Of a DNA stretch of 64,000 bases, positions 16,613-26,454 are shown in pieces. Source of the stretch: Arcobacter iocasae (GTDB lineage Bacteria > Campylobacterota > Campylobacteria > Campylobacterales > Arcobacteraceae); assembly GCF_042214795.1 (NCBI RefSeq), contig NZ_CP090177.1, positions 558,001 through 622,000 on the forward strand, in the 5' to 3' direction. The first letter of the stretch is position 1. Every line of letters begins with the position of its first letter. A program made the position numbers and the translations under genes. The notes under the pieces are model-generated. The model searched no databases and was not told where the DNA came from. It worked only from the letters and a program-made list of their open reading frames with translations.

Positions 16613-18088
16613 TTACAAATCTAAAGTTTCTAATATTTTTATAATCTCGTTTTTAGTAATTTTCAAATCAATAGATTTATCTTTTTCAAGTTTAAAAATC
16701 AGCTCATCAAGATTTTTATTATATCCAATATATGGAAGAAGTATCTTCATCATTTCATTTTCATTTTTAGATTTTTTTACTAATTTTATAAGAGGTAAAT
16801 CATCTTTTTGTTTTGAATTCTTTTTGGCTTTTATATAAAAATATAAAGCAAAAGATATTATTGTCAGAAAAACACCTAAAACAAATGATAATATCATTTT
16901 ATTTAAAGAGGTTTTATAAACTATTTTTTCTTTTACAACTTCAACTTGTTTTTCAGGTTGAGCTTTTTCTAGTCCTGTAAAACTCTCTTGTTTTTTTACA
17001 TTTTTTACTTTTATTTTATAACTTGGAGTATTTTTAATAACAACTTTTTGAGTAGCTTTATCAAAATATTTAAGCTGTATTTGTGGTATTTCAAAATCTT
17101 TATTTGCAATTATTGAAAAAGACTTTTTATATGAACCTGTATATTTGTCATTTACAATTTTTGTTTGGATTTTTGGTTTATCCTCAAATATTGTTGCATC
17201 TTTAATATTTAATTTTATATCTTCCATATCATCAAGGTTCCCAGTTCCATCAATCTCTACTTTAAAAGACAAGGAATCACCTTCATTTATTTCATCTTTA
17301 GATACGGAAGTTTTTATAGAAAAATCACCTACTAAATTAATACCTTTAGGTAATGGTTTTACATCTAAATTAAGAGAGTTAGAGTATATTTTTTCTAATT
17401 TTGCAGCTTGTGAAAATAAAGAGTAAGTAAAAGCATTTTCATCAATTACTTTTGCTTCTATTTTTATAGGGTCTATTCTTAAGTGACCAGCTTTTTGAGG
17501 AGAAATTAAAAAGTTTAACTCTTGAACAACAAAGCCATTTTCTTCATAGCTTTTATTCTTTTCATCAATCTTTTTACTCCAAATATCATTAAAAACAGGC
17601 ATATTAAAACCTAAATCTGATATTTGTAAGTCTTTTTTATATTTAAATCTCATATTTAAAATTGCATCTTCACCAGTATATAAAGAGGTTTTATTTAATG
17701 AAATTTTAAAATCAAAATTTTTTGATTTTGTTTTACTAGGAATAATTTCTTTTACAAGTTTCTCTTTTGTCTTTATAATCTTTCCATCAACTTTTATTTC
17801 AAAAGATGGTAAAGTGAACTCTTTTGTAGGTTTTATTGCATATGTTTTTTTAATCTTATTTACCACATTGCCATTAGTGCTGGTCATAGTTCTACTAGTT
17901 CCTAAATTAGAAACTACATAGTTATCTATTTTATCTATTTTAGGAAACTCGACATCTGTACCATCTGCTTCTATTTCAAAAACATAATTTTCATTTAAAA
18001 TGAAATTATCACTTGATTTTACAACAACATCTCCATAAAGAAAAGATGTAAAAATTATTAATATAAAAAGTTTAAAATATAAATTCAT
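16613..18088 (-). CDS. BatD-family membrane protein
   Basis: 491 residues: signal peptide (1-18), a long periplasmic part of beta-rich Ig-like domains (about 20-380), one membrane helix (about 398-420) and a short cytoplasmic tail (to 491). Sequence features such as DVVVKSSDNFILNENYVFEI at the N-terminus and the repeated DGTxxDxxxP segments fit the BatD family. This family is linked to Bacteroides aerotolerance operons together with MoxR ATPases and VWA proteins, none of which is nearby here. It lies 2 nt after flhA. An involvement in envelope stress or flagellar function is open. Confidence 0.75.
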   Translation of the reverse strand: MNLYFKLFILIIFTSFLYGDVVVKSSDNFILNENYVFEIEADGTDVEFPKIDKIDNYVVSNLGTSRTMTSTNGNVVNKIKKTYAIKPTKEFTLPSFEIKVDGKIIKTKEKLVKEIIPSKTKSKNFDFKISLNKTSLYTGEDAILNMRFKYKKDLQISDLGFNMPVFNDIWSKKIDEKNKSYEENGFVVQELNFLISPQKAGHLRIDPIKIEAKVIDENAFTYSLFSQAAKLEKIYSNSLNLDVKPLPKGINLVGDFSIKTSVSKDEINEGDSLSFKVEIDGTGNLDDMEDIKLNIKDATIFEDKPKIQTKIVNDKYTGSYKKSFSIIANKDFEIPQIQLKYFDKATQKVVIKNTPSYKIKVKNVKKQESFTGLEKAQPEKQVEVVKEKIVYKTSLNKMILSFVLGVFLTIISFALYFYIKAKKNSKQKDDLPLIKLVKKSKNENEMMKILLPYIGYNKNLDELIFKLEKDKSIDLKITKNEIIKILETLDL

Positions 18089-18090
18089 GA

Positions 18091-20202
18091 TTAAAACTCT
18101 AATGTACCTTCAATTGAAAAATTAGCTTTAGAATCAAGTTCTGCATGACTCAAGACAGCAATTTCTAAGCCAAATTTTTCATAAATTTCAGAAATTCTTT
18201 TTCTCAACACTGGATCTACAACCATAGCAACTTTTGTATAACCTTTTGCTTCTACAGTTTTAAGTAACTCTTTTGTATGAGTAACTAAGTCATTAATCTC
18301 ACCAATTGATAACAATAACTGTGATGCTCCACCTTTATCTTGAAGCTTGCCAATAAAGCCTTGTTCAAGTTCTGGTTTAATAGTAATGATGTGTAAAATA
18401 TTATCAGTATCCAAATATCTATTAGTAATAAGTCTATATAATTTACTTCTAACATGCTCTAACAATACATCAGGAACTTTAGTATACTCTGCAATATCTG
18501 CTACTGCTTCAATAATTGTTAACATATCTACAATTGGTATACCTTCATGAAGAAGATCTTTTGCAACTTTTAATAGTGTTCCATGTGAAGTTAATTTCAT
18601 AGCTTCATCTACAACTATTGGGAAATCTTTTTTCAATCCATCAACAATATCAACAATATCTTGTCTAGTAAGAATATCTTCTGCATGTCTTTTTATTATC
18701 TCAGAAATATGAGTAGATATAATAGTTGGGGCATCAACTACTGTAAATCCCTTTAATAATGCATCATCTCTTAAATCAGGATTTATCCATGTGGCATCAA
18801 GACCAAAAACAGGCTCTTTTACTTTTTTACCATCTAATTGAGCCTTAGAAGTTCCTCCCATAGCAAGGAGTCTATCAACTTCTACGCTTGCAACCGCAAG
18901 GGGTATTCTTTTTAAAAATAAAGAATACTGATTTGAATTTAAAGTTGCATCATCTGAAATCTTTATTTGAGGGATAATAAATCCCAAATCAGCAGCAACA
19001 GTTTTTCTAATTCCTCTAATTTTATCTAATAATTCAGAATTACCCTGAACAAGTTGTAAAAGCCTCATTCCAAGTTTTAATTCTAAAACTTCCATTTTCA
19101 TAATATTATCAATAGTTTCTTTATCACTTTCTGGTTTAGCAGCTTTATCTTTTTGTTCTTTAATTTTTTCTAAAATATCTTGTTTTTCTACTTCTTCTTT
19201 TTTAGAGAAAAATCTTGTAAAACTATTTTCACTACCTGAATCAATCATATAGATAATATAACCTGTACCACCTAACAATAATCCCATTACGACCAATATT
19301 CCTGTTGGAAAACCAGGAATCATAGAAAATAAGATTAAAGTAATTCCAAGTAAAATTAAAACTTTTGAATCACTTACAAGTTGACTAATTGCTTGATCAG
19401 CAAAATTATCTTTATCAAGATTAGATCTTGTAATAATAATACCGGTTGCAGTTGATAAAATCAAAGCTGGAATTTGGGCAACTAAACCATCACCAATAGT
19501 TAAAATAGTAAAAATTCTAGCACTTTCTGAAATACTTAAATCATGTTGGAATACACCGATTAAAAGTCCACCAATAATATTTACAACTGTAATAATAATA
19601 CCTGCTGTTGCATCACCTTGAACAAACTTTGAAGAACCATCCATTGCCCCATAAAAGTTTGCTTCTGCAATTAATTCATGTCTTCTATCTGTTGCTTCTT
19701 TATCATCAATAAATCCAGCATTTAAATCAGCATCAATAGCCATTTGTTTACCAGGCATAGAATCAAGTGTAAATCTAGCTGTTACTTCTGCAACCCTTGT
19801 AGAACCTTTTGTTACAACCATAAAGTTAATAAGTACTAAAATAATAAATACAACAATACCAATTACCATATTTCCACCAACAACAAAGTTCCCAAAAGCA
19901 GAAATAATAGAACTTACAGCATCTGGACCATTATGTCCATCTGTTAAAATTGATCTAGTTGTTGCGATATTTAGGGATAGCCTAAATAGCGCAAATATTA
20001 AAATAAGTGTAGGGAATGTTGTTAAATCTGTAGGCTTTTGAATATATAAACCAATAAGTAAAATCAATAAAGAAATTGACAAAGATAAAATCAAAAAGAA
20101 ATCTAGTATAAATTTCGGTAAAGGAACAATTATAATAGATAATATTGCAATAAAAAATGCTACTGCAAATAAATCTTTTGAAAATATCTTTCTTATGTTC
20201 AT
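18091..20202 (-). CDS. flhA: Flagellar export gate protein FlhA
   Basis: The largest subunit of the flagellar type III export gate. 703 residues: eight N-terminal membrane segments (to about 310), the conserved FHIPEP-type cytoplasmic loop (MAIDADLNAGFIDDKEA, near residue 150-170), and a C-terminal cytoplasmic domain that binds chaperone-substrate complexes. ATG at 20202. It follows flgL after 15 nt; batD follows after 2 nt. Confidence 0.96.
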   Translation of the reverse strand: MNIRKIFSKDLFAVAFFIAILSIIIVPLPKFILDFFLILSLSISLLILLIGLYIQKPTDLTTFPTLILIFALFRLSLNIATTRSILTDGHNGPDAVSSIISAFGNFVVGGNMVIGIVVFIILVLINFMVVTKGSTRVAEVTARFTLDSMPGKQMAIDADLNAGFIDDKEATDRRHELIAEANFYGAMDGSSKFVQGDATAGIIITVVNIIGGLLIGVFQHDLSISESARIFTILTIGDGLVAQIPALILSTATGIIITRSNLDKDNFADQAISQLVSDSKVLILLGITLILFSMIPGFPTGILVVMGLLLGGTGYIIYMIDSGSENSFTRFFSKKEEVEKQDILEKIKEQKDKAAKPESDKETIDNIMKMEVLELKLGMRLLQLVQGNSELLDKIRGIRKTVAADLGFIIPQIKISDDATLNSNQYSLFLKRIPLAVASVEVDRLLAMGGTSKAQLDGKKVKEPVFGLDATWINPDLRDDALLKGFTVVDAPTIISTHISEIIKRHAEDILTRQDIVDIVDGLKKDFPIVVDEAMKLTSHGTLLKVAKDLLHEGIPIVDMLTIIEAVADIAEYTKVPDVLLEHVRSKLYRLITNRYLDTDNILHIITIKPELEQGFIGKLQDKGGASQLLLSIGEINDLVTHTKELLKTVEAKGYTKVAMVVDPVLRKRISEIYEKFGLEIAVLSHAELDSKANFSIEGTLEF

Positions 20203-20217
20203 ATATTAAAAATTTTA

Positions 20218-21336
20218 TTAACTTAAATAGTTAACTAAAGATAATTTGCTTGCCTTGCTAATACTTGAATAAAGTGATGTATAAATTAACTGCAACTGTT
20301 GTGACTCAATCGCTACTTTAGTCAGATCCGCATCATTATTTTGAATTGCTAAAACATCAAAATGAGTTGTTTTTGTAGTAATTCTTTCCTCTGCTGCTTC
20401 AAATGTTGCATTTCTTGCCCCTAGCTCTCCATGTGCTGTATTCGCAGCATTCCAAGCATTATTCAAACTTTCAAGAGCTAAAGACATAGCATCCCCATCA
20501 TTACTTTTTAAAGCCTTTATCGCATCATCTATAGCATCAAAAGTATTGTGTTTTGCAGTAAAAGTTTTTTCACTACCATCTTCATTTGTAGGAAGACTAG
20601 TTATTTCATGTACTTTATCAGGTGATTCACCTGTTGTTTTTACTTCAATAAAATTTTTAGTTGATTTACCATCTTCATCATACTCTACAAGAACAGTTTG
20701 TGCATCATTTAATTTCCACTCTCTACCATTATCATCAATTATTCTTTCACCTTCTTTAAAACTCAACGGCTGTCCAGAAACTCCAGCAGTTGTAGTATAT
20801 GACATAATATCTAATCCTGTAACACCTCTGTCTCGATAAGAATCTATTTCTACAGCACTTTTTCTTAAAGTTGTATTACCGTTATATGATACTTTTCCAT
20901 TTGCATCTTGTGTAAAAGCTTGTTTATTAGTCTCTGAACCAGAGAATATATATTCATCTTGAACTCTTTCATTAACCATAGTATATAAGTTCTCTTTTGC
21001 CCCTTCGATTTGTGTTGCAATAGATTTTCTTGAAATGTCATCATTTGTGTCATTTCTACCTTTGATAATCTCTTTTTTAATGGTATCTAATAAATCTTTT
21101 ATTCCAGCAAGCGTTGAATCTGATACATCATTTTGTGCTGTAGTATTATTTATTTGAGTTTTTAATCCATTATAAACATTAAGTTTATCTTCTAAAAATA
21201 GTTGTTGAGAATAAACAACAGAATCATCACTTCCATCATCAATTTTTTTCTTTGTACTTTGTTGATAATTAACTCTCATTTGTTGTTGATTCAGTATATC
21301 TAATCTGTATAGGGTTGATCTGTCTGTATTAATCAT
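20218..21336 (-). CDS. flgL: Flagellar hook-filament junction protein FlgL
   Basis: 372 residues. Flagellin-like N-terminus (LYRLDILNQQQMRVNYQQSTKKKIDDGSDD) and C-terminus (ESQQLQLIYTSLYSSISKASKLSLVNYL) form the coiled-coil core; the central part (about 150-290) is variable. The SD GGAGGTGA before the ATG is near-perfect. The start overlaps the fliI stop by 4 nt. Its partner flgK is not in the window. Confidence 0.88.
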   Translation of the reverse strand: MINTDRSTLYRLDILNQQQMRVNYQQSTKKKIDDGSDDSVVYSQQLFLEDKLNVYNGLKTQINNTTAQNDVSDSTLAGIKDLLDTIKKEIIKGRNDTNDDISRKSIATQIEGAKENLYTMVNERVQDEYIFSGSETNKQAFTQDANGKVSYNGNTTLRKSAVEIDSYRDRGVTGLDIMSYTTTAGVSGQPLSFKEGERIIDDNGREWKLNDAQTVLVEYDEDGKSTKNFIEVKTTGESPDKVHEITSLPTNEDGSEKTFTAKHNTFDAIDDAIKALKSNDGDAMSLALESLNNAWNAANTAHGELGARNATFEAAEERITTKTTHFDVLAIQNNDADLTKVAIESQQLQLIYTSLYSSISKASKLSLVNYLS

Positions 21337-22640
21337 TTAATCACCTCCATAAATTGGTTAAAAATCTGGTTAAAGTCATATTTTTCAACTGTTCCTTGAA
21401 AAAGAAAGCTTTTTATTTTCTCTCTTTTTGCTAAAGCATCATCTAATTCTTTATCCATACCTTGTTTGTAAGCACCAACACGAATTAATATTTCGTTCTC
21501 TTTTATTAGTGATAATACTCTTTTTAACTTTAAAAATCCATTATAATGCTCAGGACTAACAACTTTATCCATAACCCTTGATGCTGATCTTAATAAATCT
21601 ATAGGTGGATATTGACCTTGTTCTGTTAATTCTCTTGTCAAAACTATATGCCCATCAAGGATAGATCTACTTTGATCTGCAATTGGATCATTCATATCAT
21701 CACCATCAACTAATACAGTGAAAAATGCAGTTATAGAGCCAAGTTCTGTATTTCCAGCTCGCTCCATCAATTGAGGTAAAAGTGCAAAAACAGAAGGTGG
21801 ATATCCCCTACTAACTGGTGGTTCACCAATACTAAGGCCTATTTCCCTTTGAGCCATTGCAAACCTTGTAACTGAATCCATCATTAGTAGAACATCATGC
21901 CCTTTGTCCCTAAAAAACTCAGCAATTGCCATGGCAGTAAAAGCACCATATTTCCTCATTAAAGCAGATTCATCAGAAGTTGCAGCAATAATTATTGTAT
22001 TTTCTAGATTATTATTTAAATTATAGTGAATAAACTCAGGAATTTCTCTTCCCCTCTCACCTATTAGTGCTACAACTTTTATTTGGGCTTCACATCCTTT
22101 TACAATCATCCCCATTAAAGTTGATTTTCCAACACCACTTCCAGCAAAAATACCAACTTTTTGTCCTTTTCCAGATGTTAGCATTGAATCTATTGCCTTA
22201 ACACCTGTTGAAAACCTTTCATCAATAATTCCCCTTTCTAAAGCAGGAATTGATAATTTATTTATTGCAGAGTTTTGTTCTAAATCCTTTACTTTACCTT
22301 TTTTATCAATAGGTTCACCTAAAGCATTTACAACTCTTCCTAATAATCCATATCCACTTTTTACCGTTAGTCCATCTTTTTGTAAAAAAACTTTATCATT
22401 AATTCTAAAGCCTTCAATAAAAGAAAAGGGTACAATCTTAAATCCATCGCTTTCAACAGAAGCAGTCATTCCTAAAACAGTATACAAATGCTGTTCAGAT
22501 TCTATTTTTACAATATCTCCAACAGCTACTTCTATTCCCACTGCTTTTATTGTAGTTGAACTTATGTGAGTAATTCTTCCAAAAGGAATTATTAAATTAT
22601 TCTTATCAATATTATCTATAAACTTATCTAAATCTGTCAT
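21333..22640 (-). CDS. fliI: Flagellar export ATPase FliI
   Basis: 435 residues, F1-beta-like. Walker A AGSGVGKST at 166-174, Walker B VLLMMDSVTRFA, and the family segment AQREIGLSIGEPPVSRGYPPS are all present. It powers unfolding and chaperone release at the export gate, with FliH. It follows the pflA-like gene after 1 nt. Confidence 0.96.
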   Translation of the reverse strand: MTDLDKFIDNIDKNNLIIPFGRITHISSTTIKAVGIEVAVGDIVKIESEQHLYTVLGMTASVESDGFKIVPFSFIEGFRINDKVFLQKDGLTVKSGYGLLGRVVNALGEPIDKKGKVKDLEQNSAINKLSIPALERGIIDERFSTGVKAIDSMLTSGKGQKVGIFAGSGVGKSTLMGMIVKGCEAQIKVVALIGERGREIPEFIHYNLNNNLENTIIIAATSDESALMRKYGAFTAMAIAEFFRDKGHDVLLMMDSVTRFAMAQREIGLSIGEPPVSRGYPPSVFALLPQLMERAGNTELGSITAFFTVLVDGDDMNDPIADQSRSILDGHIVLTRELTEQGQYPPIDLLRSASRVMDKVVSPEHYNGFLKLKRVLSLIKENEILIRVGAYKQGMDKELDDALAKREKIKSFLFQGTVEKYDFNQIFNQFMEVIK

Positions 22641-22641
22641 T

Positions 22642-24636
22642 TTACATCTTATCGCACATGGCTTTATATAAAGAGTCTTTTGTATTTTTAATATCTTTAC
22701 ATTTTGTTATAAATTCATTTTTCAATGCGCTTAAGCCTTCACTATCATATAATCTTATCAGCTCATAATCAACTCTTGCTTGATCATTAGCTTTCATATT
22801 TCTTGTATTTTTAATAGAATCTGTTAAATACTCAATTGCCCTAGGTATATTGTTTTTTCTTTTTTCTATCATTGCTAGTTCAATATCTACAAAAGGAGAA
22901 TAAACATATGCATCAAACTCTTTTTGTTTAGTATACAACTTATTTAAAACTTTTTCAGCTTCATCTTGTTTATCTTTTCCAATTAAATATAAATAATATT
23001 GATAATAAAAATCTATTATAAGAGGATTATTCTCATTTTTTGTTATAAATTCAGGAAATCTAGTTGCATAATAGAAAAATTTCTCCATGGCAATTGAGTC
23101 TTTTTTTGCACTATAAACTAAAAATCTATATAAAAATTCTTTTGCTAAAACATCTTTATTATTTACCATTTCAACTTTTGAAGAAAAATCCATAGCATCA
23201 TCCACTAAGCCTAAAGAGTAAGCCATTCTTTCTAAATATAGATATAATGTTGCATCACGACTTGTATTAAAAGTCTCTTTTAACATTTCATAAGCTCTTT
23301 CATAAGGAACTTCAATTAAACATTCAAAAAAATTATATTTTACATTTTTATCTTCAATTAAAAGTTCTAATGTCTCTTTTCTAGAAGTTTTAAGAGCTTT
23401 ATTCATTAAAGAGCACTGATCATTTTTCAAATATTGCTTTATTAAATCAACATTAACTTCATCGAAAATTTCACCAACATTTTTATATGCAAATCTTTTC
23501 GTAATTGTATCAGCAATTTTGCCATAAACTCTTTTTGATTTTAAAATAAAATCATATTTCTTTTCTTTTTTAAAATTCAATAATTCTTGAAGTAATGCTT
23601 TTTGTTTCATAGCCTCTGAATTCGGGTACTTTGAGACAATCAACTGAGGTGTAATATTTCCCTCTCTCATTAGTATCTCATCAATATACATTTTCGCATC
23701 ATTTGCATATAAACCATTTGGATAATCAGTTAAAATATCTTTATATAACTCTTTTGCTTTATATAAATAGTAGTTTGTTCCATCATACATTTCCATATAA
23801 ACATTTGCTAATTTGAACTTAAATTCTTCAATAAACTCTTCTTGCTTTGCCCTATTTAAAAGCTCTTTTAAAATTTCAACCGCAAATTCTGGCATATTTG
23901 CATCAACAAGTTTGTCAACCTTTCTTAAAGCAACATATGAATCTTCTGAATAATAATCAATGTTTTTATTCAAAACTTTTGATATAAGTTCATATGCTTT
24001 TTCCTTTTGACCATCTAAAATATAAATATCAAATAGCTCATCAGCAACAATGGTAGCTACTAAAACATCAGTTGTATTTACTAAAATATTGTATAAAGTT
24101 TTAATAGCTTTTGAATAAGACTTTGTGTGCTTATATACCTTAGCTAAATAAATTTGTCCATAGGCATTCGTAATTTTATCAGAGAAATTATTTATAATAA
24201 TTTCAGCAAAATATTTTGCTTCTTTTACCCTATTTGTTTCTAATTTAAAATCAACCATTAGCATATATGCTTTTGATAAGTCATCCTCATTTATTTGACC
24301 AGTATTTATAGCTAGTTCTAATTCATTAGAAGCTTCAGAGATGATTCTTTTGCTAGCTTTTTTAAGGGCGATTTCTGAATAAGTAAGTAAAATATCCGAA
24401 TTTAATATATCAATTTTATTTGTTGCTTTAAAACTTTCAATTTCAGCAAAAGCTTCATCAACTTTTCCATTTTTTGCCAATTTCTTTATTTGTTGAAGTA
24501 ATTCAAATCCATCTTTAATATCATTTTTTCTTTTCTCAGAAATTTGTGTTCCTGCTGGGTCTATAAAACTATAATAAAAATCTACTTTTGCACTTGAAAT
24601 AGTAAATAGTAAAAACAGTATTATTAAAAATTTCAA
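22642..24636 (-). CDS. pflA: PflA-like periplasmic TPR protein
   Basis: 664 residues: signal peptide (1-16), then helical TPR-type repeats over most of the length. Position inside the export operon and the overall plan (secreted, TPR, about 700 residues) match PflA of Campylobacter/Helicobacter, which with PflB forms the medial disk scaffold that places stators wide around the motor. C. jejuni PflA is longer (about 790). The assignment rests on plan and context plus recalled similarity, not on an alignment, so the symbol is provisional. It lies between flhB and fliI. Confidence 0.62.
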   Translation of the reverse strand: MKFLIILFLLFTISSAKVDFYYSFIDPAGTQISEKRKNDIKDGFELLQQIKKLAKNGKVDEAFAEIESFKATNKIDILNSDILLTYSEIALKKASKRIISEASNELELAINTGQINEDDLSKAYMLMVDFKLETNRVKEAKYFAEIIINNFSDKITNAYGQIYLAKVYKHTKSYSKAIKTLYNILVNTTDVLVATIVADELFDIYILDGQKEKAYELISKVLNKNIDYYSEDSYVALRKVDKLVDANMPEFAVEILKELLNRAKQEEFIEEFKFKLANVYMEMYDGTNYYLYKAKELYKDILTDYPNGLYANDAKMYIDEILMREGNITPQLIVSKYPNSEAMKQKALLQELLNFKKEKKYDFILKSKRVYGKIADTITKRFAYKNVGEIFDEVNVDLIKQYLKNDQCSLMNKALKTSRKETLELLIEDKNVKYNFFECLIEVPYERAYEMLKETFNTSRDATLYLYLERMAYSLGLVDDAMDFSSKVEMVNNKDVLAKEFLYRFLVYSAKKDSIAMEKFFYYATRFPEFITKNENNPLIIDFYYQYYLYLIGKDKQDEAEKVLNKLYTKQKEFDAYVYSPFVDIELAMIEKRKNNIPRAIEYLTDSIKNTRNMKANDQARVDYELIRLYDSEGLSALKNEFITKCKDIKNTKDSLYKAMCDKM

Positions 24637-24639
24637 AAC

Positions 24640-25692
24640 TTACCTTTTATTTTTATTTAATTCATATACATAAGAGAATACTTCAGCCATGGCTTGATAA
24701 AATTCTCCAGGTATCTCTTGATCAATTTGAATTTGATCATATAAAGCCCTTGCTAAAGCAGGGTTTTCAATAATTGGGATTTTATTTTCTTTTGCAACAT
24801 CTCTAATTTTTAAAGCTAAAAAGTCAATTCCTTTTGCTACAATTTTTGGAGCAGAGTTTACAGAACTATCATATTGTAAAGCCACAGAATAATGTGTAGG
24901 ATTTGTAATAACAACATCTGCATCTTTTGCACTGGCTCTCATTCTTTCGTAGTGTAATTTATATTGAATCCCTTTTATTTTAGCTTTAACCTTAGGATCC
25001 CCTTCCATATTTTTATGTTCATCTGTTACTTCTTGTTTACTCATTTTAAGTGATTTAAAATAGTAATGTCTAGTGAAAAAATAATCTATTATAGCAAATA
25101 ATATTACTATAAATAATATAGCTCCAACGAAATATAATAAAAGTGTAAACATTGCGTCTAAAGAAGAAGTAATATCTTTATCCATCATTGCTAAAAAAGC
25201 TTTATAAGTAAGTCCAAATAAGATAGTCATAACAAAAACTATTAATGTCAATTTTGCTAATAATTTTGTAGCTTCCAATAATTTTTTTAAAGAGAATAAG
25301 CCTTTAATTCCACCTATTGGATTCAATTTCTCAAATTTTAATTTTATTGGATTCATCAAAATTCCAAATTGTACTACATTTAAAATAATTGCCAATAAAA
25401 TAACCACTAAAAAAAAGGGTGCCAAAGAATAAAATATTGTTGTAATAATTGTATTTGTTATATTATAATAATCTGTAGAAGTTAACTCTTGTCCAATTTG
25501 ATTAAAAATATAAATCATGAGTTTTTTTATAGAATCATAAGTATAAGTACTCCAAAAAAGCATATACACTGTTCCAAATAAAAGTATAGCAGCACCAACT
25601 ACTTCACCAGACTTAGGAACATTTCCTTCACCTCTTGCTTTTTCTAATTTCTTGGCGGTGGGTTCTTCGGTTTTATCTAATTCTTCAGCCAT
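24640..25692 (-). CDS. flhB: Flagellar export switch protein FlhB
   Basis: 350 residues with four membrane segments and the autocleaving NPTH at 264-267, after which FlhB splits and switches export from rod/hook to filament substrates. N-terminal EKTEEPTAKKLEKAR-like segment (DKTEEPTAKKLEKARGEG) is family-typical. It works with FliK, encoded just upstream. It follows fliR after 12 nt. Confidence 0.96.
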   Translation of the reverse strand: MAEELDKTEEPTAKKLEKARGEGNVPKSGEVVGAAILLFGTVYMLFWSTYTYDSIKKLMIYIFNQIGQELTSTDYYNITNTIITTIFYSLAPFFLVVILLAIILNVVQFGILMNPIKLKFEKLNPIGGIKGLFSLKKLLEATKLLAKLTLIVFVMTILFGLTYKAFLAMMDKDITSSLDAMFTLLLYFVGAILFIVILFAIIDYFFTRHYYFKSLKMSKQEVTDEHKNMEGDPKVKAKIKGIQYKLHYERMRASAKDADVVITNPTHYSVALQYDSSVNSAPKIVAKGIDFLALKIRDVAKENKIPIIENPALARALYDQIQIDQEIPGEFYQAMAEVFSYVYELNKNKR

Positions 25693-25704
25693 AATAAACC
25701 CTCC

Positions 25705-26454
25705 CTATTGAAATTTTGTAATAAAATAATTGGTAAAAGCTTCAGTGAACACTTCCATTCCCATCATAATAAATATCATAATTAAAGCAAATTTTAACTG
25801 AAAAGTAATAACAAATGGTGAAAATGCTGGCATAGATTTTGTTCCATAGGCATAATAAATATCAATTACAAAGCCAATAAAAAATAATGGGAAAGCAAAA
25901 GCAAAAGTAAAAGCAAACATTCTATTAATTTCATCAATAAGCAATTTTATACCATCATATGAATAAATATCAAATGCACCTAAATGAACTATTGTAAAAC
26001 TTTTTGCCAAAATGGAAAAAGTCATTTCATACATTCCTGATTCAAAAAAAACTGCCAGACTAATATAGAACATTAGCCTTGCTAGAATACCTTCATTTGT
26101 ACCAGAAGCTGGATCAAAAAAACTAGCCATTGAAAGTGCTGTTGCATAACCAACAAACTCACCAATCATTTTTACTGCATTAAATATAATATTTACAAGC
26201 ATAGATGCAATTAAGCCTAAAGTTGCTTCTGAAAGTATAGCAATTAAAAATCCACTTGAAGTAACTTGAGATTCAATTTCAAGCATAGGAAATAAAAAAA
26301 GTGTTACATAAAAAGATAAAGCTGCTCTCATTCTAACATTTACAACTTTATGTCCAAATATTGGCATAAATGCCATGAAAGCTAAAATTCTAGCAAAAAG
26401 TAATAAAAAATTTATTACCGTACTTTCATTAAGTAAAGATAATAATGCTTCCAT
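25705..26454 (-). CDS. fliR: Flagellar export gate protein FliR
   Basis: 249 residues with six or so membrane segments; MPIFGHKVVNVRMRAALSF near residue 36 and the ALSMASFFDPASG stretch (the usual G-x-x-x-FDP of FliR) identify it. FliP and FliQ, its partners in the core gate, are not in this window. Its ATG overlaps the fliK stop by 1 nt. Confidence 0.93.
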   Translation of the reverse strand: MEALLSLLNESTVINFLLLFARILAFMAFMPIFGHKVVNVRMRAALSFYVTLFLFPMLEIESQVTSSGFLIAILSEATLGLIASMLVNIIFNAVKMIGEFVGYATALSMASFFDPASGTNEGILARLMFYISLAVFFESGMYEMTFSILAKSFTIVHLGAFDIYSYDGIKLLIDEINRMFAFTFAFAFPLFFIGFVIDIYYAYGTKSMPAFSPFVITFQLKFALIMIFIMMGMEVFTEAFTNYFITKFQ